Origin: an uncultured Microbacterium sp.
GTDB lineage: Bacteria > Actinomycetota > Actinomycetes > Actinomycetales > Microbacteriaceae
DNA: 64,000 bases
Direction: 5' to 3'
NCBI RefSeq assembly: GCF_900078385.1
Contig: NZ_FLQR01000006.1
Coordinates: forward strand, 124,001-188,000
Numbering within the stretch: the stretch's first letter is position 1; each line of letters begins with the position of its first letter. Shown in pieces: positions 1 through 9,757 of the stretch. A program made the position numbers and the translations under genes. The notes under the pieces were generated by a model that saw only the letters and a program-made list of their open reading frames with translations, was not told where the DNA came from and did no database searches.

Positions 1-358
1 CGTAGACGCCGGTCCGAGACGCCGTCCTCCGCTCGTAGGCGGCGAGGCCCGCCGGATGCATCCGGCCCTCCGCGATGAGCCGCTCGACGTGCGCGATGTT
101 GACATCGCTCCAGTTCGAGTTCGGCTTCCGCGGCGTCCAGCGCTGCCGACGCGCCTGCTCGTCGATCCGCTGGCTCACCGAGTCGATCCAGCCGAAGCAC
201 AGCGCCTCGGGGACCGCCTGCGCCCACGTGATCCCCTGCCGCGGATCGCCGGTGCGATAGAGACCCATCCACAGCTCGGTGGCCGTGGCGTGGTTCTCCT
301 CCAGCCACGCGCGGAACTGCGCGGGGCTGGAGAAGAAGACCGCGGGGCGCTCCTCCAC
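1..358 (-). CDS. YdeI/OmpD-associated family protein, N-terminal part (runs off window)
   Basis: About 119 residues are visible before the gene leaves the window at base 1. The reading begins VEERPAVFF from a GTG at 358-356, directly after the TAG stop (361-359) of the PTS gene, so the two are probably translationally coupled. The segment with LWMGLY, then EALCFGWIDS, then RRQRWTPRKPNSNWS matches the N-terminal half of the YdeI/OmpD-associated family, a group of small cytoplasmic proteins linked to stress or bacteriocin protection without a settled biochemical role. No strong ribosome binding site is seen. Family assignment is fairly secure. The C-terminal OmdA-like part cannot be checked. 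Confidence 0.75.
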   Translation of the reverse strand, partial: MEERPAVFFSSPAQFRAWLEENHATATELWMGLYRTGDPRQGITWAQAVPEALCFGWIDSVSQRIDEQARRQRWTPRKPNSNWSDVNIAHVERLIAEGRMHPAGLAAYERRTASRTGVY

Positions 359-2413
359 CTACGCCTTCGCCTGCACGTCCAGGAGCGGAGCACCGGCGCG
401 GACGGGTCCGAGGGCCACCGGGTCCACCGTGTCGAAGGCATCCGCGTTCAGCACGATCACCGGGGTGATGAGCGGGTAGCCGGCGTTCTCGATCACCGTG
501 CGGTCGAAGACGACGAGGGGCGTGCCGACCTCGACGCGATCGCCGTTCTTGACCTTCACCTCGAAGCCTTCGCCCTTGAGGTTGACGGTGTCGATGCCGA
601 CGTGGATGAGCACCTCGATGCCGTTGTCCAGCTGCAGCCCGAACGCGTGACCGGTGGGCTGCGCGGCGACGACGACGCCGACCCCGGGCGAGACGACGGT
701 GTCGCCCGTGGGCTCGATCGCGACGCCGGGTCCCATGATCCCGCCGCCGAACACCGGGTCGGGGACCTCGGAGAGGGCGACGACCGTGCCGTCCAGCGGC
801 GAGGCGAGCTGCAGGAGCGTCCCGACCTCGGCGGTCGCGGTCGCGGTTCCGACCGGAGCCGCGGTGGCCGCCGTGCCACCGGAGGCGATCACCGGGGCCG
901 CGGCCACGGTGCCGACGGAGGCCGCACCGGCCGGCGCAGCCACGAGGGCGCCGTCCTCCGCGACATCCTCCTTGTCCTTGTAGCCGGAGATGACCACGAG
1001 GGTCATGGCGGTCGCGAAGGCGGCGATCACGGCGATGCCGTACAGGAGCACGCTGTCGAAGGCCGGGATCGTCAGGAGCGACGTGAAGACGAACGCCTCG
1101 GTGCGGACGCCGCCGCCGATGCCGATGATGAGACCGCCGACGAGGCAGCCCACGAGCATCCGGGGGTAGATCCGCTTGAACCGCAGGTGGATGCCGTACA
1201 GCGAGGGCTCCGAGATGCCACCGAGGAGACCCGCCGCGAGCGCACCGGTCGCGGTCTGCTTCATCTGCTTGTCCTTCTCGCGCCAGGCGAGGAGCAGGAC
1301 ACCGGCGGTCGCGCCGAAGCAGGCGAAGTTCCATGCGCCCATGGGGCCCTGGATGAAGTCGTAGCCGAGGGTCTGGATGTTCAGCAGCATGATCGCGTTG
1401 ATCGGCCAGTGCAGACCCAGCGGGACCATGAAGGGGTAGGCCAGCGGGATGATGATCGCGAAGATGAACGGCGAGAACGAGTTGATGGCGCTCAGGAAGT
1501 TGGCGAGCGCGGCGCCCACGTACACGCCGATCGGGCCGAGCAGGAACGCCGTGAGCGGGATCATGATGAGCATCGCGAGGAACGGCACGAAGATGAGGTG
1601 CAGGTTCTCCGGGATGACCTTCTTCAGGCCCTTGTAGAGCGGGCCGAGGACGGCCGCCATGAGCAGGGGCGGGAACACCTGCGAGGCGTAGTTGAAGATC
1701 GTGAGCGGGATGCCGAAGATCGGGATCGTCGTGATCTCCGAGCCGAGGAAGATCAGCTGCGAGGCGCCCTCCTGGTCACCGAGGGCGGTGAAGCCGGGGA
1801 GCATCACGACGGCCATGATGGCGAAGCCGACCCACGGGTCGGCGCCGATCTTCTGCGACGCGTTGTAGGCGACCATCAGCGGCAGGAAGATGAACACGCA
1901 CTGCCACATGAGGTTGATGAACTGCCACGACGGCTCGAGCACCACGCCCGGCGCGTTCCAGGCGGGGATCACGCCGAGCGTCGCCATGAGCGCCATGAAG
2001 GTGATGAACAGCGATGCGCCCAGGAGCGCGCCGAGGATCGGGCGGAACGAGTCGGACAGGAACTCGAACAGGGAGTCGAGCCAGGCGACCTTTCCGCGCG
2101 GCCCCTTCGCCCGCTCGCGCGCCTTGATGGCCTCGGCGGAGTCGGGTGCGGCGACCGAGCCGCCGGACATCGCGGGCAGCGCCATGATCTCGTTGTAGAC
2201 GGTCTGCACGCCACCGCCGATGACCACCTGATAGCGGTCGCCGGCCTGCGGGACGGCGCCCATGACGCCCGGGATCTGCTCCACCTTCGCCTTGTCGACG
2301 GAGGCGCCGTCGTTCAGCTGGAATCGCAGGCGGGTGGCGCAGTGGGTCAGGCTCGCGACGTTTCCGGCGCCGCCGAGGGCGTCGACGATGGCGGATGCGG
2401 GGCTCTCAGGCAT
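359..2413 (-). CDS. PTS transporter, beta-glucoside/sucrose-type EIIBCA fusion
   Basis: A 684-residue phosphotransferase permease that takes up and phosphorylates a sugar. Domain order is B-C-A. The N-terminal EIIB carries the phosphorylated cysteine (Cys25 in THCATRLRF). The middle EIIC holds about ten hydrophobic segments. An Ala/Thr-rich linker leads to a C-terminal EIIA with His589 (TGHAFG) and His604 (HVGIDTV), 15 residues apart as His75/His90 are in E. coli EIIA-Glc. This order is typical of the beta-glucoside/sucrose/trehalose branch, but the substrate cannot be read from sequence. A hexose-phosphate hydrolase or antiterminator is not adjacent; two palindromes upstream (2475-2506) may be operators. 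Confidence 0.93.
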   Translation of the reverse strand: MPESPASAIVDALGGAGNVASLTHCATRLRFQLNDGASVDKAKVEQIPGVMGAVPQAGDRYQVVIGGGVQTVYNEIMALPAMSGGSVAAPDSAEAIKARERAKGPRGKVAWLDSLFEFLSDSFRPILGALLGASLFITFMALMATLGVIPAWNAPGVVLEPSWQFINLMWQCVFIFLPLMVAYNASQKIGADPWVGFAIMAVVMLPGFTALGDQEGASQLIFLGSEITTIPIFGIPLTIFNYASQVFPPLLMAAVLGPLYKGLKKVIPENLHLIFVPFLAMLIMIPLTAFLLGPIGVYVGAALANFLSAINSFSPFIFAIIIPLAYPFMVPLGLHWPINAIMLLNIQTLGYDFIQGPMGAWNFACFGATAGVLLLAWREKDKQMKQTATGALAAGLLGGISEPSLYGIHLRFKRIYPRMLVGCLVGGLIIGIGGGVRTEAFVFTSLLTIPAFDSVLLYGIAVIAAFATAMTLVVISGYKDKEDVAEDGALVAAPAGAASVGTVAAAPVIASGGTAATAAPVGTATATAEVGTLLQLASPLDGTVVALSEVPDPVFGGGIMGPGVAIEPTGDTVVSPGVGVVVAAQPTGHAFGLQLDNGIEVLIHVGIDTVNLKGEGFEVKVKNGDRVEVGTPLVVFDRTVIENAGYPLITPVIVLNADAFDTVDPVALGPVRAGAPLLDVQAKA

Positions 2414-2474
2414 GATGGCGCGCTCTCTGTGGGGGGGTCGTACGACCGCGACTCTATACCGCGCGCCCGCTCCG

Positions 2475-2506
2475 CATAAGCCTTATGGCCATGTGGTCGG
2501 ACCACA
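2475..2506. promoter_or_regulatory. Two adjacent perfect palindromes upstream of the PTS gene
   Basis: CATAAG-C-CTTATG (2475-2487) is followed by TGTGGTC-G-GACCACA (2492-2506). The second contains TGGT-N3-ACCA, the pattern bound by FadR-subfamily GntR repressors. They lie 60-95 bp upstream of the PTS start, next to a TATAGA-like -10 for the minus strand near 2452-2457. They could also serve the divergent oxidoreductase. Operator function is inferred; no GntR gene is in the window. Confidence 0.5.
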
Positions 2507-2691
2507 CTTTCTTCCGCCACCCCGGAGATTTCCCTCCGCGCCGTACGGCGGTGTCGGCACCGGCGACCGCGCGCGGGGGCGCTATCCGTCGACGTGCGTC
2601 GGCGCAAGGTCCTGCGTCCGCGGCACGGGCGCGCCTATCCTGACGGGACGCGTGCACGCCGGTCGGCGGGTCCGCCGGCGGAGGAGGTCGC

Positions 2692-4161
2692 ATGGTGCTG
2701 GGCTCTTCTCGAGGGCGCCTCGACGCCGTAGTCGTGGGCGCGGGCCCGAACGGGCTGGCGGCCGCCGTCACCCTCGCGCGCGCGGGTCTCGCGGTGCGGG
2801 TGTACGAACGGGGATCACGCGCCGGGGGCGGGGCCGCGACGCGCGAGCTGACCCTTCCCGGCTACCTGCACGACGTGTGCTCCGCCGTGCACCCGCTCGC
2901 GTTCGAGTCCGCCTTCTTCCGGGCGTTCGGGCTCCGCGACCGCGTGCGCTTCCTGACTCCCGACGTCTCCTTCGCGCAGCCGCTGGACGGCGGACGGGCG
3001 GCCGTCGCCTTCCGCGACCTCGCCCGCACACGGGACGGGCTGGGCGCGGATGGGGCCGCATACGAGCGCCTGCTGCGGCCCCTCGTCGAGCACGCCTCGC
3101 ACGTGGCCGACCTCACCGGGTCGACGCTCGTGCGGGTCCCGCGTCATCCCGTCACGGCGCTGCGCTTCGCGCTGCGCGTGGCGGAGCAGGGCGGCCCGGT
3201 ATGGAACGCCCGATTCCGCGGGGATGCCGCGCCGGCCCTCCTCACCGGCGTCGCGGCGCACACGATCCTGACGCAGCCGAGTCTCGCCGGCGCCGGTGCG
3301 GGCCTCGCCCTCGGCGCGTACGCGCACGCGCAGGGCTGGCCGATCCCGGTGGGCGGCAGCCAGGCCATCATCGACGCGATGGTCGAGGATCTCCGCGCGC
3401 ACGGCGGCGAGCTCGTCACCGACCACGAGGTCACGAGCCTCGACGAGCTGGACGATGCGCGCGTGGCGATGCTCGATCTCACGCCGCGCGCACTGCTGCG
3501 CATCGCGGGCGACCGGATGCCGTCGCGCTTCGGCCGCCGGCTGAGCCGGTTCCGCTACGGGGGCGCGGTGGCCAAGGTCGACTTCGCGCTGAGCGCGCCC
3601 GTGCCGTGGGCCCACGCCGACGTGCGCCGCGCGGGCACGATCCACGTCGGCGGGACGCGCGGCGAGATGGCCGCCGCCGAGAACGACGTCAACCGCGGCC
3701 GGCATCCGGAGCGCCCCTACGTCCTCGTCGCCCAGCAGTCCCTGTTCGACCCCACCCGCGCACCGGAGGGCGCGCACACGCTGTGGGCCTACACGCACGT
3801 TCCCGCCGGCAGCGCGGTCGATCGGGAGGAATCGGTCACGGCGCAGATCGAGCGCTTCGCCCCGGGCTTCCGTGACACGATCGTCGCGGTCCACTCGCAG
3901 ACCGCCGTCCAGGTGGAGGCGCACAACCCGAACTACGTCGGTGGCGACATCGCGGCCGGCTCGCCCGACCTGTGGCAGATCCTGCGCCGCCCGACGCTGT
4001 CGCCGGACCCCTGGCGGACCCCGATCCCGGGCGTCTACCTCGCGACCGCGTCCGCGGCACCGGGTCCGGGCGTGCACGGCCTTGCCGGGTGGCATGCTGC
4101 GCGCAGCGCGCTGCGGCACGACTTCGGCATCCGGGACTCTCCCGACCTGTCCCCCTCGTGA
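2692..4161 (+). CDS. FAD-dependent oxidoreductase, phytoene-desaturase-like
   Basis: A 489-residue flavoprotein. The N-terminus carries the dinucleotide-binding beta-alpha-beta motif [12 protein letters not shown] (GAGPNG at residues 16-21) followed by the acidic strand end YERG, as in the NAD(P)/FAD-dependent phytoene desaturase and amine-oxidase superfamily. The C-terminus has the second conserved block [26 protein letters not shown] that closes the FAD site. No carotenoid genes surround it, so it is more likely one of the broad family of desaturase-like oxidoreductases than a carotenoid enzyme. The ATG at 2692 follows a GGAGGAGG ribosome site. The lipase-maturation-factor gene follows after 29 bp, possibly in the same transcript. 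Confidence 0.85.
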   Translation: MVLGSSRGRLDAVVVGAGPNGLAAAVTLARAGLAVRVYERGSRAGGGAATRELTLPGYLHDVCSAVHPLAFESAFFRAFGLRDRVRFLTPDVSFAQPLDGGRAAVAFRDLARTRDGLGADGAAYERLLRPLVEHASHVADLTGSTLVRVPRHPVTALRFALRVAEQGGPVWNARFRGDAAPALLTGVAAHTILTQPSLAGAGAGLALGAYAHAQGWPIPVGGSQAIIDAMVEDLRAHGGELVTDHEVTSLDELDDARVAMLDLTPRALLRIAGDRMPSRFGRRLSRFRYGGAVAKVDFALSAPVPWAHADVRRAGTIHVGGTRGEMAAAENDVNRGRHPERPYVLVAQQSLFDPTRAPEGAHTLWAYTHVPAGSAVDREESVTAQIERFAPGFRDTIVAVHSQTAVQVEAHNPNYVGGDIAAGSPDLWQILRRPTLSPDPWRTPIPGVYLATASAAPGPGVHGLAGWHAARSALRHDFGIRDSPDLSPS

Positions 4162-4190
4162 CGGGGGTCGCTCGCGGCTAGGGTGACGAC

Positions 4191-5666
4191 ATGGACGGCT
4201 TCGCGGCTGTCGATTTCGAGCTGGCGCGCCAGGTGCTGCAGCGGGGCATCGCCGCGCTGCTGCTGATCGCCTTCCTCTCGACGCTGAACCAGTTCCGACC
4301 GCTGCTGGGCGAGCACGGGCTGCTGCCCGCGCCGGACCTGCTGGAGTGGGCCGCCTCCTCGAAGCGACGGGCGGGGATGCTGCGCCCGACGCTCTTCCGC
4401 TGGGTCGCGTACACGGACCGCAGGCTCGTCGCGCTGTGCGTGACCGGGATGGTCGCGTCGGCGCTCGTGATCGCGGGGGTGCCGCAGCTGGGGCCGCCGT
4501 GGGTTCCGCTCGTGGTCTTCCTCGGCCTGTGGTTCGGATACATGTCGATCGTCTCGCTGGGGCAGACCTTCTACGGGTTCGGGTGGGAGATGCTGCTGCT
4601 CGAGGCGACGTTCCTCGCCGCGTTCCTCGGGTCCGACGCCCAGCCGCCGGCCACCGTCGTGATCGTGCTGTTCTGGTGGCTCGTGTTCCGCCTGGAGTTC
4701 GGGGCCGGGATGATCAAGATCCGCGGCGGCCGCGAGTGGCGCGACCTCACGGCGCTCATGTACCACCACGAGACGCAGCCGATGCCGGGACCGCTGAGCA
4801 GGCAGGCGCACCTGCTTCCGGGGTGGTTCCACCGCGGCGAGGTGCTGGGCAATCACTTCGCGCAGCTCGTGGTGCCATGGTTCCTGTTCGCGCCGCTCCT
4901 CTCGGCGTGGATCCCAGGGCCCGTTCCGCAGCTCATCGGCGTCGCGGCCGCGGCCGTCGTGATCGCGACGCAGCTGTGGCTCGTCCTGACCGGGAACTTC
5001 GCCTGGCTGAACTGGGCGACGATCGTCCTCGCGTTCTCGGCCATCGGCATCCCGGGCGCGGGCACGCCGGCATCCGACCCGCTTCCGGATGGGATGCCGC
5101 TGTCGTGGGTGGTCGTCACGTCCGCGGTCGGTCTCGGGTACGTCATCCTGAGCGTCCCGGCCGTGCGGAACCTGGTCGCGCGCCGCCAGCTCATGAACGC
5201 GAGCTTCAATCGCTGGCAGCTCGCCAACGCCTACGGGGCGTTCGGGACCGTGACGAAGGAGCGCATCGAGATCATCGTGGAGGCGACGACGGATGCCGAT
5301 CCGGACGAGGCGCAGTGGCACGAGTACGAGTTCAAGGGCAAGCCCGGCGACCCGACGCGCATTCCCCGCCCGTTCGCGCCCTACCACCTGCGGCTCGACT
5401 GGCTCATGTGGTTCCTACCGCTCGGCCGGTCGCTCGACGAGTGGTTCACGGGGCTTCTCGTCCGGCTGCTGGAGGCTGACCCGGCGACACTCCGGATGCT
5501 GCGCGTCGACCCGTTCGACGGTGCCCGGCCGCGGTGGATCCGCGCCGTCTCGTACCGCTACCGCTTCGCGACGCGCGCCGAGCATCGACGGGCCGGGACC
5601 GTCTGGATACGCGATCGACGGCGGCTGCTGATCCGTCCGATGGGGTTCGCCGACGAGCTCGACTGA
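4191..5666 (+). CDS. Lipase maturation factor (LMF1/2) family membrane protein
   Basis: A 491-residue multi-pass membrane protein. Hydrophobic segments are spread over roughly residues 10-330, and the hallmark block RLEFGAGMIKIRGGREWRDL is followed by LMYHHETQPMPGPLS and by a C-terminal block containing the NAYGAFGTVTKERIEI segment. These are the conserved features of the LMF family. In vertebrates LMF1 helps fold secreted lipases in the ER; bacterial members are common in actinobacteria and have no demonstrated client. No lipase gene lies beside it. The start ATG at 4191 is 29 bp after the upstream oxidoreductase. Confidence 0.88.
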   Translation: MDGFAAVDFELARQVLQRGIAALLLIAFLSTLNQFRPLLGEHGLLPAPDLLEWAASSKRRAGMLRPTLFRWVAYTDRRLVALCVTGMVASALVIAGVPQLGPPWVPLVVFLGLWFGYMSIVSLGQTFYGFGWEMLLLEATFLAAFLGSDAQPPATVVIVLFWWLVFRLEFGAGMIKIRGGREWRDLTALMYHHETQPMPGPLSRQAHLLPGWFHRGEVLGNHFAQLVVPWFLFAPLLSAWIPGPVPQLIGVAAAAVVIATQLWLVLTGNFAWLNWATIVLAFSAIGIPGAGTPASDPLPDGMPLSWVVVTSAVGLGYVILSVPAVRNLVARRQLMNASFNRWQLANAYGAFGTVTKERIEIIVEATTDADPDEAQWHEYEFKGKPGDPTRIPRPFAPYHLRLDWLMWFLPLGRSLDEWFTGLLVRLLEADPATLRMLRVDPFDGARPRWIRAVSYRYRFATRAEHRRAGTVWIRDRRRLLIRPMGFADELD

Positions 5667-5854
5667 CCTGCCGTTTCGGTGGAATGTGCCTCTGATCTGG
5701 CCCGCGCTGGGGCGCGTCCATGCACGGTTCGTCCAGGGGTTACCCGGTGTTCGTCCAGACTCGGCACGCAGAGTGGGGACTCTTGTGTCCAACCCGAGGA
5801 CGCACGCCGTTGCCCAGCGCCGGCGCTGACATACCCGGAAGACCCACTCTCCTC

Positions 5855-6814
5855 ATGCTCCTGAGCTCACTTCGCCCGTCCCGCCGTGCCCTCACCCCCG
5901 CCACCGTCGCGGTCGGCCTGATCCTCGGCCTCACCGCCGCCGGCGGCATCAGCGGCTCCATCCCGGCCCACGCCGACACCGGCGCCAGCGTCGCCGCGCG
6001 CTCCGGCGCCGCCGTGACCACGAGCGTCGCGCAGCCGCTCAGCGACATCACGCAGGAGGCACTCGGCGCCCTCGCCGACGCGCGCACCGCGCTCGGCGCG
6101 GCCGTCAAGGCGAAGGCGGCCGCCGAGGCCACCGACCTGCCGCTCGACGTGAAGTCGACGACCATCGACACGCTCGAGCTGCGCGGCTACATCGACCAGC
6201 TCGCCGCGCTCGAGGTCACCCCGACCCTCCTGGTGCCCGACATCACCGACGACACCGCCCGCGCGACGCAGCGGGTCGTCGACGCCGCCGACGCACTGAC
6301 CGGCGCGCTCGAGAAGGCCGAGGCCAAGAAGGCCGCCGAGGAGGCCGCGAAGAAGAAGGCTGCCGCCGAGGCGAAGCGGAAGGCCGCCGCCGCGAAGGCA
6401 GCGGCAGCCGCTGCCGCCGCCGAGGCCGCCGCAGCCGCGGAGGCCGCCGAGGCCGCCGAGTCGTCGTCGGGCGGGTCGTCCGGCGCCGCCACCGGTGCGC
6501 CCACGACGAGCGTCGCGGACGCGAAGGCCGCCGCCCGTCAGCTCCTCGGCAACTACGGCTGGGGCGCGGACCAGTTCTCCTGCCTCGACTCGCTGTGGAC
6601 CCGCGAGTCGGGCTGGAACTACCAGGCCTACAACGCCTCGAGCGGTGCCACCGGCATCCCGCAGGCCCTCCCCGGCAGCAAGATGGCCAGCGCCGGCTCG
6701 GACTGGCAGACCAACGCGACGACGCAGATCAAGTGGGGCCTCGGCTACATCGACGGCCGCTACGGCTCGCCGTGCGCCGCGTGGGGGCACTCGGAGTCCA
6801 ACGGCTGGTACTGA
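5855..6814 (+). CDS. Secreted transglycosylase-like cell-wall protein
   Basis: A 319-residue secreted protein. The chosen ATG at 5855 gives MLLSSLRPSRRAL followed by a hydrophobic stretch and an A-H-A cleavage site, a normal Sec signal peptide; an in-frame ATG at 5720 would put 45 non-signal residues in front. Residues about 125-215 are an Ala/Lys/Glu-rich helix (many AAEA and KKAAAE repeats), probably an extended wall-spanning or coiled-coil segment. The C-terminal 95 residues (QLLGNYGW, then LDSLWTRESGWN, GIPQALPGSKM, WGLGYIDGRYGSPCAAW) form the lysozyme-like fold of actinobacterial lytic transglycosylases, with Glu in the RESGW motif as catalytic acid. Role: peptidoglycan remodelling. Confidence 0.85.
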   Translation: MLLSSLRPSRRALTPATVAVGLILGLTAAGGISGSIPAHADTGASVAARSGAAVTTSVAQPLSDITQEALGALADARTALGAAVKAKAAAEATDLPLDVKSTTIDTLELRGYIDQLAALEVTPTLLVPDITDDTARATQRVVDAADALTGALEKAEAKKAAEEAAKKKAAAEAKRKAAAAKAAAAAAAAEAAAAAEAAEAAESSSGGSSGAATGAPTTSVADAKAAARQLLGNYGWGADQFSCLDSLWTRESGWNYQAYNASSGATGIPQALPGSKMASAGSDWQTNATTQIKWGLGYIDGRYGSPCAAWGHSESNGWY

Positions 6815-6881
6815 GTCCGATCGTGATGCCGTCGTCCGCGCTGCGGGCGGCGGCATCCGTCGTCTGCGGAGGCGACGGCGA

Positions 6882-7376
6882 TCAGCGGAGCATGCGGGCG
6901 TCCGTGATGGACGGCGCGATCGGGTCCGTCTGCTCGACGCCGTCGAACTCGAAACCGTTCCGGCGGTAGAACGCGATCGCGCGCGGGTTCTGCGCGGCGA
7001 CCCAGAGCATCGCCGGCCCGGGGCCGAGGGCCTCGTCGAGCAGGGCCTGACCGGCACCGGTGCCGTAGTGCGCGGCCGCCACATAGAGCGCGTACAGCTG
7101 GCGCGCACGCGGAGGCGGCTCGTCTCCGACGCCGAGTCCCGGCCCCGCCCAGGCGAGCCCGATGATCGATCCGCCGCTCTCCGCGATGCGGATGGTGGTC
7201 TCCTCGGGCGGGTCGTCGAGGAGGCCGCGCCACATGCGCCGGCGTCGCTCGATGTACTCCGCTGAGAAGAAGTCGGCCGGCAGGAGGTGGGCATAGGCCT
7301 CGCGCCACGTCGACAGATGCAGCTCGGCCACCGTGGCGGCATCGTGCGGACCCGGTCGGCGAACGGTGAACGACAT
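6882..7376 (-). CDS. GNAT family N-acetyltransferase
   Basis: A 164-residue protein of one acetyltransferase domain. It starts MSFTVRRPGPHDAATVAELH, continues with the helix STWREAYAHLLP typical of small GNATs, and has the acetyl-CoA pyrophosphate-binding motif as ALYVAAAHYGTGAGQALLDEAL near residues 100-122. NPRAIAFYRRNGF is the usual C-terminal motif B. An upstream extension is open but reads through non-homologous Arg/Ser-rich sequence, so the start at 7376 is preferred. The acceptor substrate is unknown. The gene is divergent from the DUF1272 gene and looks monocistronic. Confidence 0.85.
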   Translation of the reverse strand: MSFTVRRPGPHDAATVAELHLSTWREAYAHLLPADFFSAEYIERRRRMWRGLLDDPPEETTIRIAESGGSIIGLAWAGPGLGVGDEPPPRARQLYALYVAAAHYGTGAGQALLDEALGPGPAMLWVAAQNPRAIAFYRRNGFEFDGVEQTDPIAPSITDARMLR

Positions 7377-7479
7377 CCGCTCATCGTGCCAGGGAGCGCA
7401 CGCGGCCTGGCAGGATTCCGCGCCTTCCTGTCCCGCGGACGCGTGGCGTCCGGGACTCGAGGCTCGTAGCGTCGGACCC

Positions 7480-7722
7480 ATGCTCGAGATCCGGCCCAAC
7501 TGCGAGTGCTGCGATCGCGACCTGTCGCCGCACGACGAGGCGTACATCTGCACGTTCGAGTGCACGTGGTGCGGGGACTGCGTCGAGCGCTTCCCCGGCC
7601 GCGCCTGCCCGAACTGCCGCGGCGACCTCCAACGCCGCCCGACCCGTCCCGCGGAGGCGCTCGTCCGCCACCCGGCGAGCACCGTGCGGGTCGTCTCCGG
7701 GGACGGCGCGGGTTCCGCTTGA
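7480..7722 (+). CDS. DUF1272 small cysteine-rich protein
   Basis: An 80-residue protein with nine cysteines in the first 46 residues (Cys8, 10, 11, 24, 28, 31, 34, 43, 46) in the arrangement CECC-x12-CTFECTWCGDC-x8-CPNC, the DUF1272 signature and very probably a zinc ribbon pair. Function is unknown. The ATG at 7480 is the first start that gives the conserved beginning MLEIRPNCECC. The TGA stop (7720-7722) overlaps the -35 element of the next gene's promoter. Confidence 0.85.
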   Translation: MLEIRPNCECCDRDLSPHDEAYICTFECTWCGDCVERFPGRACPNCRGDLQRRPTRPAEALVRHPASTVRVVSGDGAGSA

Positions 7723-7752
7723 CTCTCCCCCTGTGTCAGGGTCGAGCGTGGT
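7719..7752 (+). promoter_or_regulatory. MerR-type promoter with imperfect dyad
   Basis: TTGACT (7719-7724) is followed by a dyad, CTCCCCCTG against CAGGGTCGAG, that fills an unusually long spacer before a weak -10 near 7745-7752. Over-long spacers holding an inverted repeat are the hallmark of promoters activated by MerR proteins, and the next gene is merR-like. The -10 sits about 10 bp before ATG 7760, suggesting a leaderless transcript. Confidence 0.55.
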
Positions 7753-7759
7753 CTCCATC

Positions 7760-8569
7760 ATGTACACCATCGGAGAGTTCGCTGCACACGGACGCGTGAG
7801 CGTGCGGATGCTGCGGCACTATGACGCGATCGGGCTGCTGAGGCCCGCGCGGGTCGACGAGCATTCGGGGTACCGGCACTACGAGCCGTCGCAGCTCGGA
7901 GGGCTGCTGCGGATCGTCGAGCTGCGTGACCTCGGCTGCTCGCTCGAGGACGCCGCCGCCGTGCTCGGCGCTGCCGACGAGGACGACGCCCTGCGCGCCG
8001 TGCTCCTGCGGCGACGCGCCGAGTTGGAGGCGTCCCTCGCCGCAGATGAAGCGCGTCTCGCACGTCTGACGTCGCGACTCTCCACACTCGAAGGAGAACC
8101 GCCCATGTCCGCACTCGTCTTCCGAAGCCTCGACCCCGTGACCGTCTACGCAGCCCGCGGCACGGCTCCGGGAATGGGGCCCGAGAATGTGACGCCGGTC
8201 ATCGACCGCATCCTGCCCCCGCTCGAGGCGGCCCTCAGCGAGTCCGGGGTCGACTATCGCGAGCCGGGGATCTTCTGGTACGAGCCGATCGAGGGCACGG
8301 AGGATCTCGGCGTCAACGTCTCATGGATCGCCGGTGATGACCCGCAGCCCGGCCAGGGGTGGGAGGTCGTCGAACTGCCCGGCGCCGAGCGCGTCGCCGT
8401 CTGGACGTACGCGGGCGATATGCCGGGCATCGGACGGGCGTGGCACGAGTTCATGGTGGCGATGGATGCCGCCGGCTGCGAGCCGATCGGGCCGTCGCGC
8501 GAGGTGTACCTCGTCGCCGACGGCCCGCAGACCGAGTGGGTCACCGAGCTGCAGCAGCCCGTCCGGTGA
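7760..8569 (+). CDS. MerR family regulator with GyrI-like ligand-binding domain
   Basis: A 269-residue BmrR-like regulator. Residues 1-70 form the winged helix-turn-helix (MYTIGEFAAHGRVSVRMLRHYDAIGLLRP, then SGYRHYE), followed by a dimerisation helix with LRRRAELEASLAADEARLARL. Residues about 115-269 match GyrI-like/AraC-effector domains that bind hydrophobic small molecules (YAARGTAPGMGPENV, then WEVVELPGAERVAVWTYAGDM, WVTELQQPV). An in-frame GTG at 7733 lies inside the promoter dyad, so the ATG at 7760 is preferred. It probably controls its own promoter; no efflux gene is adjacent. Confidence 0.85.
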   Translation: MYTIGEFAAHGRVSVRMLRHYDAIGLLRPARVDEHSGYRHYEPSQLGGLLRIVELRDLGCSLEDAAAVLGAADEDDALRAVLLRRRAELEASLAADEARLARLTSRLSTLEGEPPMSALVFRSLDPVTVYAARGTAPGMGPENVTPVIDRILPPLEAALSESGVDYREPGIFWYEPIEGTEDLGVNVSWIAGDDPQPGQGWEVVELPGAERVAVWTYAGDMPGIGRAWHEFMVAMDAAGCEPIGPSREVYLVADGPQTEWVTELQQPVR

Positions 8570-8605
8570 CGCCGGGAGGGGGCTGGGTGCCGGCGGGTTC
8601 TGTGC

Positions 8606-9592
<987 letters not shown>

Positions 9593-9757
9593 GGTTCCTG
9601 CTTCCTTCTGTCTGGTGTCTCTGTCTGCCGGCCGCCTGTCACGCCGGTGACGGTGTGATCCGAGTCAACGCCTTCGCGCGGAAGTGAGCGCGGCCCTACT
9701 TATGGGTGCACCGACAGGGACCCTTTGGCCGGGCCGTATCGGCGTACCGTCGTTGCC

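Noticed and set aside
56..2479. An 807-codon open frame on the + strand
   Set aside because: It is antisense to the PTS gene, rich in Arg/Asp/Glu/His without any domain, and arises from the GC-rich third positions of the real gene.
5667..5854. c-di-AMP (ydaO) riboswitch in front of the transglycosylase-like gene
   Set aside because: Such genes often have one, but only short fragments (AACCCGA, GGGGTTACCC) resemble the consensus and the core motifs are missing.
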